Assembly (NCBI RefSeq): GCF_902833085.1
Contig: NZ_CADFEB010000004.1
Span: forward strand, 186,001-250,000
Direction: 5' to 3'
Source: Burkholderia ubonensis
GTDB lineage: Bacteria > Pseudomonadota > Gammaproteobacteria > Burkholderiales > Burkholderiaceae
Length of the DNA stretch: 64,000 nt
Shown: positions 15,432 to 22,991 of the stretch, in pieces
Layout of the letters: each line of letters opens with the position of its first letter
How positions within the stretch are numbered: the first letter of the stretch is position 1
Notes under the pieces: model-generated
The model's input: only the letters and a program-made list of their open reading frames with translations
What the model was told of the DNA's origin: nothing
The model's database searches: none
Position numbers and translations under genes: made by a program

Positions 15432-16454
15432 ATGATTGGCATGTCTGAAAGCGATGCGTCGCGATCCGCCGCGACCCAACCCAACTTCGACATCGCGGCG
15501 CTGCGCAGTCTCGTCGCCGGGATGGATCTCGGCAGCTTCGCGAAGGCGGCCGACCGGGTCGCGCGCTCGTCGTCGGCGGTGAGCGCGCAGATCCGCAAGC
15601 TCGAGGAGCAGGCGGGCACGCCGCTGTTCGTCAAATCGGGGCGCGGGCTTGCGCTGACCGATGCCGGCGACGCGATGCTGCGCTACGCGCGGCGCATGAT
15701 CGAGCTGAACGACGAGGCTGCCGCCGCGGTGCGCGGCGTGAGTCTCGACGGCTGGGTGCGGATCGGCCTGCAGGAGGATTTCGGCGAAGCGATCCTGCCC
15801 GGCGTGCTGGGCCGTTTCGCGCGCGCGCATCCGAAGGTGCGGATCGAGGCGCGCGTCGCGCATAACGCGGAGTTGCTCGAACGGCTCGACGCGAACCAGC
15901 TCGATCTCGCGCTGGTGTGGGGCGATCCTGCGTCGGCGGCGTTCGTCGCGCGCACGGGCATCGACAGCGAGGAGATCGCGCGCGTGCCGATGCGGTGGAT
16001 CGGCGCGGCCGGCTCAGGCGCGGCCGGCTCAGGTGCGGCCGGCTCAGGCGCGGCGGGAGACGGTGACGCGGGCGAGCCGTCCGTTCGCGTGGTGGACGAA
16101 CCGCTGCCGCTCGTCGTGTTCGACCGGCCATGCCGATTCTTCGGCGCGGCGACGGCCGCGCTCGATCGTGCGGGCGTGCCGTGGCGCGTCGCGTTCACGA
16201 CGCCGAGTCTCGCGGGCCTGTGGGCCGCCGCTTCGGCGGGCCTCGGGCTGACGGTGCGCTCGCATTACGGGCTGCCGGCGTCGGTGCGGCTGATCGACGC
16301 CGCGCCGCTCGGCCTGCCCGAATTGCCGAGCGTGCCGCTGATGTTGCTGCGGCGCGCGTCGTCAGCGACGCCGACCGTCGATCGGCTCGCGCGGATCATG
16401 ACGCAGGCGGTGAGCGGGGCGACGGAAACGCCGGTTGCGGGGTTCGCGGTCTGA
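15432..16454 (+). CDS. LysR-family regulator with an internal GAAGS repeat
   Basis: This 340-residue LysR protein has the usual helix-turn-helix (SFAKAADRVARSSSAVSAQI, residues about 35-55) and effector domain. Within the effector domain, between MRWIG and GEPSVRVV, lies a Gly-Ala-Ala-Gly-Ser tandem insertion encoded by 15-bp repeats (16002-16054). That makes it longer than typical family members (about 300 aa). ATG 15432 and ATG 15441 are both plausible starts. It is divergent from the MFS gene, its likely target. The toxin-antitoxin pair follows after an 83-bp gap. Confidence 0.88.
   Translation: MIGMSESDASRSAATQPNFDIAALRSLVAGMDLGSFAKAADRVARSSSAVSAQIRKLEEQAGTPLFVKSGRGLALTDAGDAMLRYARRMIELNDEAAAAVRGVSLDGWVRIGLQEDFGEAILPGVLGRFARAHPKVRIEARVAHNAELLERLDANQLDLALVWGDPASAAFVARTGIDSEEIARVPMRWIGAAGSGAAGSGAAGSGAAGDGDAGEPSVRVVDEPLPLVVFDRPCRFFGAATAALDRAGVPWRVAFTTPSLAGLWAAASAGLGLTVRSHYGLPASVRLIDAAPLGLPELPSVPLMLLRRASSATPTVDRLARIMTQAVSGATETPVAGFAV
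16002..16054 (+). repeat. 15-bp in-frame tandem repeat inside a LysR gene
   Basis: GGCGCGGCCGGCTCA occurs at 16002 and 16017, with a one-base variant at 16032 and a partial fourth copy at 16047. Each unit encodes Gly-Ala-Ala-Gly-Ser. Because the unit is a multiple of three, copy-number changes by slippage would keep the frame. Confidence 0.85.
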
Positions 16455-16505
16455 TCCTGGTCAGCAAGCATGCCTTCGGTTGCCCGTTCGGCCGACTGGA
16501 GCGAC

Positions 16506-16524
16506 TTGTCGAATCCCGCGACAA
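16506..16524. promoter_or_regulatory. Inverted repeat upstream of the toxin-antitoxin pair
   Basis: TTGTCGAATCCCGCGACAA has perfect 6-bp arms (TTGTCG/CGACAA) and a 7-bp spacer. It lies about 25 bp upstream of the antitoxin start, where autoregulatory operators of Phd/VapB antitoxins normally lie. Function is inferred. Confidence 0.45.
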
Positions 16525-16549
16525 TGGTGGTCACTCAATGGAGCCCATC

Positions 16550-16777
16550 ATGCAGAACGCAAACCTCCACGACGCCGCGCTCGATCTGTCGCGGCTCGTC
16601 GATGCCGCGATCGCCGGCGAGGACGTCGTGATCTCGCAGGACGGCAAGCCCTCGGTTCGGCTCGTGCCTCTCAAGCCCATCCACCAGTACGGCCTCCTCA
16701 AGGGGCAGATATGGATCGCCGACGACTTTGATGCGCCGCTTCCCGACGACCTGCTTGATGCGTTCGAAGGGAAGTAA
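16550..16777 (+). CDS. Phd/YefM-type antitoxin
   Basis: About 75 residues. The N-terminal segment MQNANLHDAALDLSRLVDAAIAGEDVVISQDGKPSVRLVPL has the Phd/YefM fold pattern (DNA-binding and dimerising domain). An acidic C-terminal tail (ADDFDAPLPDDLLDAFEGK) would bind and block the toxin. ATG 16550 is preceded by GGAG at ideal spacing; ATG 16538 is an alternative adding four residues. Its stop overlaps the toxin start (TAATG), giving translational coupling. The pair is probably autoregulated through the inverted repeat at 16506-16524. Confidence 0.85.
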   Translation: MQNANLHDAALDLSRLVDAAIAGEDVVISQDGKPSVRLVPLKPIHQYGLLKGQIWIADDFDAPLPDDLLDAFEGK

Positions 16778-17157
16778 TGCGATTGCTGTTCGATACGCAC
16801 ATCTTTCTCTGGATGTTGGCCGATGATCCGAAACTGAGCATTCGCGCGCGCAGGCTGATCTCCGTCGCCGATGAAGTGTTCATCAGCAGCGCGAGCATCT
16901 GGGAAGTGGCGATCAAGGCTGGAAAGGGAAAGCTGGACGTCGACGTGGAAGGGCTGGTCGATGCGATCAAGACGAGCAAGTACCAAGAACTACCGGTTCG
17001 GGCCGCGCACGGCGCGGCCGTGCGCAACCTGCCCCATTATCATCGCGACCCGTTCGACCGGCTGCTCGTCGCGCAGGCGTGGTGCGAACCGCTGCTGCTC
17101 GTCACCGCCGACGGCGACCTCGCGCAGTACGGCTCGCCCCCAATCCTGACGGTTTGA
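16777..17157 (+). CDS. PIN-domain toxin (VapC-type ribonuclease)
   Basis: This 126-residue protein is a complete PIN domain. The acidic metal-binding residues are Asp6 (LLFDTHIFLW), Glu43 (SIWEVAIK), Asp91/Asp94 (HRDPFDRLLVAQA) and Asp112 (TADGD). These enzymes are Mg-dependent ribonucleases that cut tRNA or rRNA when freed from the antitoxin. The partner is Phd-type, a common combination for this PIN subfamily. All catalytic residues are present, so it should be active. It ends 21 bp from the convergent DapA-like gene. Confidence 0.9.
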   Translation: MRLLFDTHIFLWMLADDPKLSIRARRLISVADEVFISSASIWEVAIKAGKGKLDVDVEGLVDAIKTSKYQELPVRAAHGAAVRNLPHYHRDPFDRLLVAQAWCEPLLLVTADGDLAQYGSPPILTV

Positions 17158-17178
17158 AACAATTTCGGGAGCGAAATC

Positions 17179-18072
17179 CTACGCTGCCGCAACAGCCGGC
17201 GTGGAGGCTTCCAGCGCCGCATGCAGTTCGACCAGCCGCGCCCGCAGCGCGTCGCTCGCCGGCACGAACGGCAGCCTCAACCCATCCTCGCACCAGCCCT
17301 GCGCGGCCAGCAGCGCCTTCACGGGCGCCGGATTCGGCTCCGCGAACAGCGCCGCGACGAGCGGCTGCAGCGCGACCGCGAGGCGCCGCGCGTCGGCGAG
17401 CCGTCCGTCGCGCAGCAGCCCGAAGATGCGCACGTGCCACTCGGTCAGCACGTGCGCGCTGCTCGCGATCGTGCCGTGCGCGCCCGCGCACAGCGCCGCG
17501 AAGTTCTGGCTGTCGTCGCCGGACAGGATCGCGAGCGGCGTCTCGTGCACGAGACGCGTCATCCGCTCGATGGTGCCGCCGCACTCCTTGACGCCCGCGA
17601 CGCGGGTGTCGCGCGCGAGCGCCTGCAGCGTCTCCAGCTCGACGTTCACGCCGGTGCGGTACGGAATGTTGTAGACGAGCACCGGCCGGTCGGCGGCTTC
17701 GACGACCGCTTCGAAGTGCCGCCGGATGCCGTCCTGCGTCGGCCGCACGTAGACGGGCGGCGTCACGAGCAGGCCGTCGGGACCCAGCGCCGCAAGCTCG
17801 CGCGCGCGGGCCGCGGCGAACTGCGTCGCGCTCGCGGTCAGACCGACGACGATCGGCAGGCCCGGCGCGGCGTCGCGCAGCGTCGCGAACACGGCATCCT
17901 GCTCGCGCGCGTCGAGCAGCACGCCTTCGCCCGTCGTCGCGCCCGCGACGAACCCGGCGACGCCGGCGGCCGCGTAGCGGCGCGCGAGCCGCGCGAGCGC
18001 CGCATGGTCGACTTCGCCGTGGTGAAACGGCGTGATCAGCGGCAGCCAGATACCTTCGAAACGTGTTTGCAT
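17179..18072 (-). CDS. DapA-family (dihydrodipicolinate synthase / N-acetylneuraminate lyase) aldolase
   Basis: This 297-residue TIM-barrel lyase has the family motif GATTGEGVLL (Thr46-Thr47), the catalytic Tyr134 in VLVYNIPYRTG, Arg139, and the Schiff-base Lys162 in VAGVKECGG. With Arg139 after the Tyr it fits 4-hydroxy-tetrahydrodipicolinate synthase, which condenses pyruvate with aspartate semialdehyde in lysine synthesis. The lack of lysine-pathway neighbours leaves room for a paralogue with another substrate. ATG 18072 is preceded by GAGG; the frame stays open upstream without homology. It is convergent with the PIN toxin. Confidence 0.85.
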   Translation of the reverse strand: MQTRFEGIWLPLITPFHHGEVDHAALARLARRYAAAGVAGFVAGATTGEGVLLDAREQDAVFATLRDAAPGLPIVVGLTASATQFAAARARELAALGPDGLLVTPPVYVRPTQDGIRRHFEAVVEAADRPVLVYNIPYRTGVNVELETLQALARDTRVAGVKECGGTIERMTRLVHETPLAILSGDDSQNFAALCAGAHGTIASSAHVLTEWHVRIFGLLRDGRLADARRLAVALQPLVAALFAEPNPAPVKALLAAQGWCEDGLRLPFVPASDALRARLVELHAALEASTPAVAAA

Positions 18073-18520
18073 GCAAAGCCTCATGGTGAAAACGGAAGTG
18101 GGAGTGAACCGTTCCGCCGACGGGGTGCCGGAGCGAGGCTTGCGAGCGAGGAGAAAGAAACAACCTGCGGGCATCCCGTCCGGCATTCGCCTGACGGGAC
18201 GCGACGTCCCCGTCAGTCGAGGAGTCGTTTTTTCAGTTTCAGCCCGGCCGCGCGCGCGCCTGCCGCGACGGCGGCAAGGATCGGATGCGGGTGCAGGGCA
18301 GCGGACATGGATGGACCGTGAAAAGGGCTGAGCGGCGATCTTAGCATCACATCCGGCGCGTGCGCGAGCGGTCGCGGTCGCTTATCCGGAATTCTGCTTT
18401 GCTTTCCACGACTGATTGGAAGGCGCCGCGCGGCCCGCCGCTAGAATGCCCGCTTACGTTTCGATGACGGCGCGTGCGCGCGCCGGCACGCATCAACCAC
18501 TGGAAGCGGGGCATTCAACG
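18073..18520. other. 448-bp intergenic region between DapA-like gene and sulfate-binding protein gene
   Basis: The region separates two divergent genes. It contains a possible 31-codon leftward ORF (18213-18308) and, near the right end, a -10-like TAGAAT (18442-18447) with only a poor -35. That is common for CysB-activated promoters of sulfur genes. An A+T-richer stretch at 18383-18418 precedes it. No RNA gene or repeat is evident. Confidence 0.5.
18213..18308 (-). CDS. Possible 31-residue small protein
   Basis: ATG 18308 to TGA 18213 encodes a peptide with a short hydrophobic Ala-rich core and a basic end (AAGLKLKKRLLD). Codon use is GC3-rich like the neighbours, which favours real coding. 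There is no clear ribosome-binding site and I know no family for it. It could be a chance ORF upstream of the DapA-like or sulfate-binding gene. Confidence 0.25.
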   Translation of the reverse strand: MSAALHPHPILAAVAAGARAAGLKLKKRLLD

Positions 18521-19543
18521 ATGGGATACACGAACGGAATCGGCAGCCGGCTGCTGAAGGGTGTCGCCGCAGCGGCGCTCGTCGTCTCGACGGCGGCCGC
18601 GCATGCGGACACGTCGCTGCTGAACGTGTCGTACGACGTGACGCGCGAGCTGTACAAGGACATCAACGCGGGCTTTGCCGCCGCCTACAAGCAGAAGACC
18701 GGCGAGACGGTTGCGATCAAGCAGTCGCACGGCGCGTCGAGCGCGCAGGCGCTGTCGGTGCTGCAGGGCCTGCAGGCCGACGTCGTGACGATGAACCAGC
18801 CGAACGACATCGACCTGCTCGCCGAGCGCGGCCAGCTGCTGCCGAAGGACTGGCGCGCGCGCTTCCCGGACGCCAGCTCGCCGTACTCGACGACGATGGT
18901 GTTCCTCGTGCGCAAGGGCAACCCGAAGGGGATCAAGGACTGGAGCGATCTCGCGAAGCCGGGCGTGCAGGTGATCATCGCGAACCCGAAGACGTCCGGC
19001 AACGGCCGCTATGCGTATCTCGCCGCATGGGGCTACCAGAAGCAGAAGGGCGCGACCGACCAGCAGGCGCTCGACTTCGAGAAGGCGATCTTCCGCAACG
19101 TGCCGGTGCTCGATTCGGGCGGCCGGGGCGCGACGACGACGTTCACGCAGCGCGGCATCGGCGACGTGCTCGTCACGTTCGAGAACGAGGTCGCGCTGAT
19201 GGACACCGGCGCGTCGGGCGCGCAGTTCGACGCGGTGTATCCGTCGGCCAGCATCCTCGCGGAGCCGCCGGTCGCGCTCGTCGACAAGGTGGTCGACAAG
19301 AAGGGCACGCGCAAGGTCGCGCAGGCGTATCTCGACTACCTGTACACGCCGGACGCGCAGGAGATCATCGCGCAGCACCATCTGCGCCCGCGCGATCCGA
19401 ACGTGCTGAAGAAGCATGCGGCCGAGTTCAAGCCGCTGAAGACGTTCAGCGTCGAGCAGGTCTTCGGCAGCTGGGCGAACGCGCAGAAGACGCATTTCGC
19501 CGACGGCGGTACGTTCGACCGGGTGATCGTCGACCGGAAATGA
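18521..19543 (+). CDS. sbp: Sulfate ABC transporter periplasmic substrate-binding protein
   Basis: This 340-residue protein has a Sec signal peptide cleaved near AAAHA|DTSLLN. The mature part begins LLNVSYDVTRELYKDIN and contains QSHGASSAQA and NPKTSGNGRYAYLAAWGY, signatures of the sulfate/thiosulfate-binding proteins Sbp and CysP. It captures sulfate for the CysTWA permease, whose genes are not in the window. The start ATG 18521 is the family start. Regulation by CysB is likely from family knowledge; the promoter has a clear -10 but weak -35. It faces the sulfite dehydrogenase pair convergently. Confidence 0.92.
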   Translation: MGYTNGIGSRLLKGVAAAALVVSTAAAHADTSLLNVSYDVTRELYKDINAGFAAAYKQKTGETVAIKQSHGASSAQALSVLQGLQADVVTMNQPNDIDLLAERGQLLPKDWRARFPDASSPYSTTMVFLVRKGNPKGIKDWSDLAKPGVQVIIANPKTSGNGRYAYLAAWGYQKQKGATDQQALDFEKAIFRNVPVLDSGGRGATTTFTQRGIGDVLVTFENEVALMDTGASGAQFDAVYPSASILAEPPVALVDKVVDKKGTRKVAQAYLDYLYTPDAQEIIAQHHLRPRDPNVLKKHAAEFKPLKTFSVEQVFGSWANAQKTHFADGGTFDRVIVDRK

Positions 19544-19562
19544 CGGCGGCCTGAGGCCTGAC

Positions 19563-19587
19563 GCGGCGCGCCACGCGAGCGCGCCGC
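19563..19587. terminator. GC-rich hairpin between convergent sbp and cytochrome genes
   Basis: GCGGCGCGC and GCGCGCCGC form a perfect 9-bp stem with a short loop in the 45-bp convergent gap. There is no T-tract, so it is a weak or Rho-assisted terminator at best. Confidence 0.4.
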
Positions 19588-19588
19588 A

Positions 19589-19948
19589 TCACGGCTTGCC
19601 GTTGATCGCGGTCAGGTAGCGGGCGAGGTCGTCGATCGCCTCGGGCGGCAGCGGCGCGCCATACACCGCGCGCATCTTGACGACTTCCGCCTTCCACTCG
19701 TCGAACGACAGCGGCGGCTGGCGCGTCACCATGCCGACCGAATGGCAGGCGAGGCAGTGCAGGTTCGCGAGATCGGCGCCCGGGCCGGGCGGAAACTTCC
19801 GCGTATCGCCGGGCATCTGGACCTCGACCGTGCGAGCCTCGATGTTCCGCGCCGCCGCGGCGCGCGCCGGCCCGGTCGCTTCCGCCATCGCGACGCTTGT
19901 CGCGCACGTCGCCGCGGCGAGCAGGAGCGCGGCACAAGTCTTCGTCAT
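19589..19948 (-). CDS. Periplasmic c-type cytochrome, sulfite dehydrogenase electron-acceptor subunit (SorB-like)
   Basis: This 119-residue protein has a signal peptide ending near AMA and one haem-binding motif CLACH (around residue 66). A downstream Met could serve as axial ligand. It begins 10 bp after the stop of the molybdopterin oxidoreductase gene, the arrangement seen for SorA-SorB sulfite dehydrogenases. It would take electrons from sulfite oxidation and pass them to the respiratory chain in the periplasm. Confidence 0.85.
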   Translation of the reverse strand: MTKTCAALLLAAATCATSVAMAEATGPARAAAARNIEARTVEVQMPGDTRKFPPGPGADLANLHCLACHSVGMVTRQPPLSFDEWKAEVVKMRAVYGAPLPPEAIDDLARYLTAINGKP

Positions 19949-19958
19949 GATCGGCTCC

Positions 19959-21191
19959 TCACGCGACGACCACGTTCGTCGTTTCGACCACGTTGCGCAT
20001 GTAGCCGGCCGGGTTCCAGTTCGGCGCGTCGGGCTGCTCGACGCCGTCGGCGTTGACCGCCTTGACCCGCAGCACCGCTTGTCCGGCGCGCTGCGGCGTG
20101 AACTGTGCTTCCCAGCGGCGGAAACTGTATTTGCCGTAGTCCTTCCCGAGCCGCGCCGCCGCCCAGGACGCGCCGCCGTCGGGCGAGAACAGCACCTTGC
20201 GCACGCCCGTGTCGCCGCCGAACGCGATGCCCCGGACCGTCTGCACGCGATCCAATGCGATCACGCTGCCGTCGGCGAGGTTGGTGATGAACGAGCGCGG
20301 CACCATCCGGCTGATCGGTACGGTCGCAACGCCGGCCTGCCCGGGCTGGATGCTCGCGTGCGGGGTGTCGGGGATCCGGTAGGCCTTCGCCATCCAGAAG
20401 TTGTCGTCGCGGTGGTCGATGACCTCGATGTCGTGCAGCATCTTCACCCAGTACGTCGAATACCAGCCGGGCACGACGAGACGCACCGGGAATCCGTTGA
20501 GCAGCGGCAGCGGCTGCCCGTTCATCGCGAACGCGACGATCACTTCGCCGTCGCGCGCGCGATCGACGTCGAGCGCCTTCACGTAGGCCGGCGTGGCGGG
20601 CAGCACGCCCGTGTCGAGGCCGTTGAAGCGGACCTGGACCGCGCCCGCCTTCACGCCCGCCCGGTCGAGGATGTCCTTCAGCCGCACGCCGCTCCAGCGT
20701 GCGTTGCCCATCGCGCCGTTGCCCCATTCGCCGCCGGCCACGCGCGGCTTGAAGAAGCCGCGCGAATTGCCGGCGCACTGATTGACGGCGGCGACCTCGA
20801 CATGCGGAAAGTCCCGCGCGAGCTCGCGCAGGCTCAGCGCCAGCGGCCGCTCGACGAGCCCGTGCACCGCGAGCCGGAACGCGCCGGCGTCGATCCGCGT
20901 CGGGATGCCGGCCAGGTGCCAGCGCACGAAGAAGCGGTCGTTCGGCGTGAACACGCCGTCGTCGAACACGGAGAACGGCGTCTCCAGCAGCGGCGGGCGG
21001 GTGCGCACGAGCAGCATCTCGCCCTTTTGCGGAAAGGCGCGCGTCAGCTCGCGCAGCCCGTTCTCGAACGGTAGCGAGACCGCGTCGGCGGCGTGTGCGC
21101 GGCGCAGCCAGCTGCTGCCGACGGCCAGCAGGCCGCCCGCGGCGGCGGCCTGGATCAGGTGGCGGCGGTGTGGATCGAGTGGGGCGGCCAT
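19959..21191 (-). CDS. Periplasmic molybdenum sulfite dehydrogenase, catalytic subunit (SorA-like)
   Basis: The 410-residue protein starts with a Tat-type leader (DPHRRHLIQAAAAGGLLAVG). It has the sulfite-oxidase-family molybdopterin domain with the Mo-coordinating Cys in VNQCAGNSRGFF, followed by a dimerisation domain (from about residue 290, GDTGVRKVLFSPDGGASW). There is no haem b5 domain, as in bacterial SorA, and the electron acceptor is the adjacent cytochrome c. It oxidises sulfite to sulfate. The neighbouring gene for sulfate-binding protein suggests a sulfur-oxidation or detoxification context. YedY-type reductases are the alternative, less likely given the cytochrome partner. Confidence 0.88.
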   Translation of the reverse strand: MAAPLDPHRRHLIQAAAAGGLLAVGSSWLRRAHAADAVSLPFENGLRELTRAFPQKGEMLLVRTRPPLLETPFSVFDDGVFTPNDRFFVRWHLAGIPTRIDAGAFRLAVHGLVERPLALSLRELARDFPHVEVAAVNQCAGNSRGFFKPRVAGGEWGNGAMGNARWSGVRLKDILDRAGVKAGAVQVRFNGLDTGVLPATPAYVKALDVDRARDGEVIVAFAMNGQPLPLLNGFPVRLVVPGWYSTYWVKMLHDIEVIDHRDDNFWMAKAYRIPDTPHASIQPGQAGVATVPISRMVPRSFITNLADGSVIALDRVQTVRGIAFGGDTGVRKVLFSPDGGASWAAARLGKDYGKYSFRRWEAQFTPQRAGQAVLRVKAVNADGVEQPDAPNWNPAGYMRNVVETTNVVVA

Positions 21192-21383
21192 GTCGACTCC
21201 CGGGTTAGCCGATCTGTCTGTGGATAGCGCAACCGTTCACCCGGCCGGGGGGACGCACGCGCGCCGAGGCTGCATTCATATTAGGCGCTATCCGGCGCCA
21301 TATCCGGCCCGGCTGCGCCGCGCATTTCCGCTTCCAAGGCCCGCGTGCTACGCTCGTCGCCTCCCCGTCTGCGGCGCCGCGCG

Positions 21384-22361
21384 ATGAACGTCGATCCTTT
21401 TGCTTCTCCCCCTCGCGGCCGCGGCCGCAAGATCTGGTCGGGCACCCGCCACGTGATCGCGTACGGGATGCCGCCGCTCGGCTGGCGCGACCTGTACCAC
21501 CGCGCGCTGACGGTGAGCTGGCCCGTGTTCTTCCTGTCGCTCGCGGTGCTGTTCCTGCTCATCAACAGCGGCTTCGCGACGCTGTACATGCTCGGCAGCA
21601 CGCCGATCGCGAACCAGTCGCCGGCCGGCTTCGGCGGCGCGTTCTTCTTCAGCGTCGAGACGCTCGCGACCGTCGGCTACGGCGACATGCATCCGCAGAC
21701 CGTCTACGCGCACGTCGTCGCGACGCTCGAAATTTTCGTCGGGATGTCGGGGATCGCGCTGGCCACCGGGCTCGTGTTCGCCCGTTTCTCGCGGCCGCGC
21801 GCGAAGATCCTGTTCGCACGCTACGCGATCGTGCGGCCGCTGAACGGCCGGATGACGGTGATGGTGCGGGTTGCGAACGCACGCCAGAACGTGATCGCCG
21901 AGGCGCGCGCGAAGCTGCGGCTGATGCGCGTCGAAGACTCGCACGAGGGCTATACGCTGCGCAAGATCCACGACCTGCCGCTCGTGCGCAGCGAGCACCC
22001 GATCTTCCTGCTCGGCTGGAACCTGATGCACGTGATCGACGAGTCGAGCCCGCTGTTCGGCGAGTCGGCCGAGTCGCTCGCGGCCCGCGACGCGTCGCTG
22101 CTGATCACGATCGAGGGCTCGGACGAGACGACCTCGCAGGTGATGCAGGCCCGCCACTCATGGGAGCACGACGAGATCCGCTGGTTTCATCGCTACGTCG
22201 ACCTGATGCATGAGGAAGGCGGCATCACGCACATCGACTACACGCATTTCCACGAAATCGTGCCGATCGACGCGGACACGGACGCGGACGGCGGCACGCC
22301 CGGCGCGACCGTCGTGTCCCGCGAAGCACGCGCGCCCGGCCCGGCCGCGTCGTCGACGTAG
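21384..22361 (+). CDS. Inward-rectifier K+ channel, KirBac1.1-type
   Basis: This 325-residue protein matches the plan of KirBac1.1. A short N-terminal segment (GRKIWSGTRHVIAYGMP) precedes the slide helix (WRDLYHRAL). Next come outer helix M1 (residues about 46-70), a pore helix, the selectivity filter TVGYG (96-100), inner helix M2 (about 110-135), and the C-terminal immunoglobulin-like Kir domain ending near residue 300. It would form tetrameric K+-selective channels in the inner membrane. ATG 21384 gives MNVDPF, the N-terminus I recall for the B. pseudomallei protein. It is divergent from the sulfite dehydrogenase genes. Confidence 0.93.
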   Translation: MNVDPFASPPRGRGRKIWSGTRHVIAYGMPPLGWRDLYHRALTVSWPVFFLSLAVLFLLINSGFATLYMLGSTPIANQSPAGFGGAFFFSVETLATVGYGDMHPQTVYAHVVATLEIFVGMSGIALATGLVFARFSRPRAKILFARYAIVRPLNGRMTVMVRVANARQNVIAEARAKLRLMRVEDSHEGYTLRKIHDLPLVRSEHPIFLLGWNLMHVIDESSPLFGESAESLAARDASLLITIEGSDETTSQVMQARHSWEHDEIRWFHRYVDLMHEEGGITHIDYTHFHEIVPIDADTDADGGTPGATVVSREARAPGPAASST

Positions 22362-22373
22362 CGCCCGTTCGCG

Positions 22374-22991
22374 TCAGGGATGCAGCAGCCGCGCCGCTTC
22401 GCGTTGTTCGATCGCGACCGCGCGGCGGAAGCCGTCGCGGTCTTCCGCGCGCGCGACGTAATCGCCGAGCACGCCTTCGTGCGGCAGCAGGTGCGCGTCG
22501 AACGCGATCTTCAGCGTGCTCGCGAGCAGCAGGTCGGCCGCGGTGAAGTGCTCACCGACGAGCCATGGGCTTTGCGCCAGCGTCTGCGCGAGCGCGCGCT
22601 GCACACGCGCCATGTTGCCCCAGCCGAACGCGACCGGGTTGCCCGACGCGCCGGTGAATTTTTCCGCCATCGCCGGTTCGAGGCAGGTCGGCGTGAAGAA
22701 CAGCCACTGCAGGAAGCGGCCGCGTAGCGGATCGTCGGGCGCGATGCCGAGCCCGGCGCCCGGGCAGCGGTCGGCGAGATAGAGCAGCACGGCGCCCGAT
22801 TCGGCGAACGGCGGCGCAGTGCCGTCGTCGAGCGCGGGCAGCTTGGCCATCGGATTGACCTGGATGAACGCGTCGCTGCCCTGCTCGTGCGAGCGCAAGT
22901 CGATCGGCACGAGCTCGTAGACGACGCCGATTTCCTCGAGCATCCACAGCGCCCGGAACGCCCGGGTCTTCGGCCAGTAGTAGAGCTTCAT
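22374..22991 (-). CDS. Glutathione S-transferase family protein
   Basis: This 205-residue GST has a thioredoxin-like N-domain (MKLYYWPKTRAFRALWMLEE), the cis-Pro motif MAKLPAL and the glutathione-contacting FAESGAVLLYLAD. An all-helical C-domain follows (WLVGEHFTAADLLLAS is the conserved N-capping region). The substrate is unknown. ATG 22991 is the family start. It ends 12 bp from the convergent KirBac gene. Its upstream side faces the roughly 2-kb gene-free repeat region. Confidence 0.9.
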   Translation of the reverse strand: MKLYYWPKTRAFRALWMLEEIGVVYELVPIDLRSHEQGSDAFIQVNPMAKLPALDDGTAPPFAESGAVLLYLADRCPGAGLGIAPDDPLRGRFLQWLFFTPTCLEPAMAEKFTGASGNPVAFGWGNMARVQRALAQTLAQSPWLVGEHFTAADLLLASTLKIAFDAHLLPHEGVLGDYVARAEDRDGFRRAVAIEQREAARLLHP

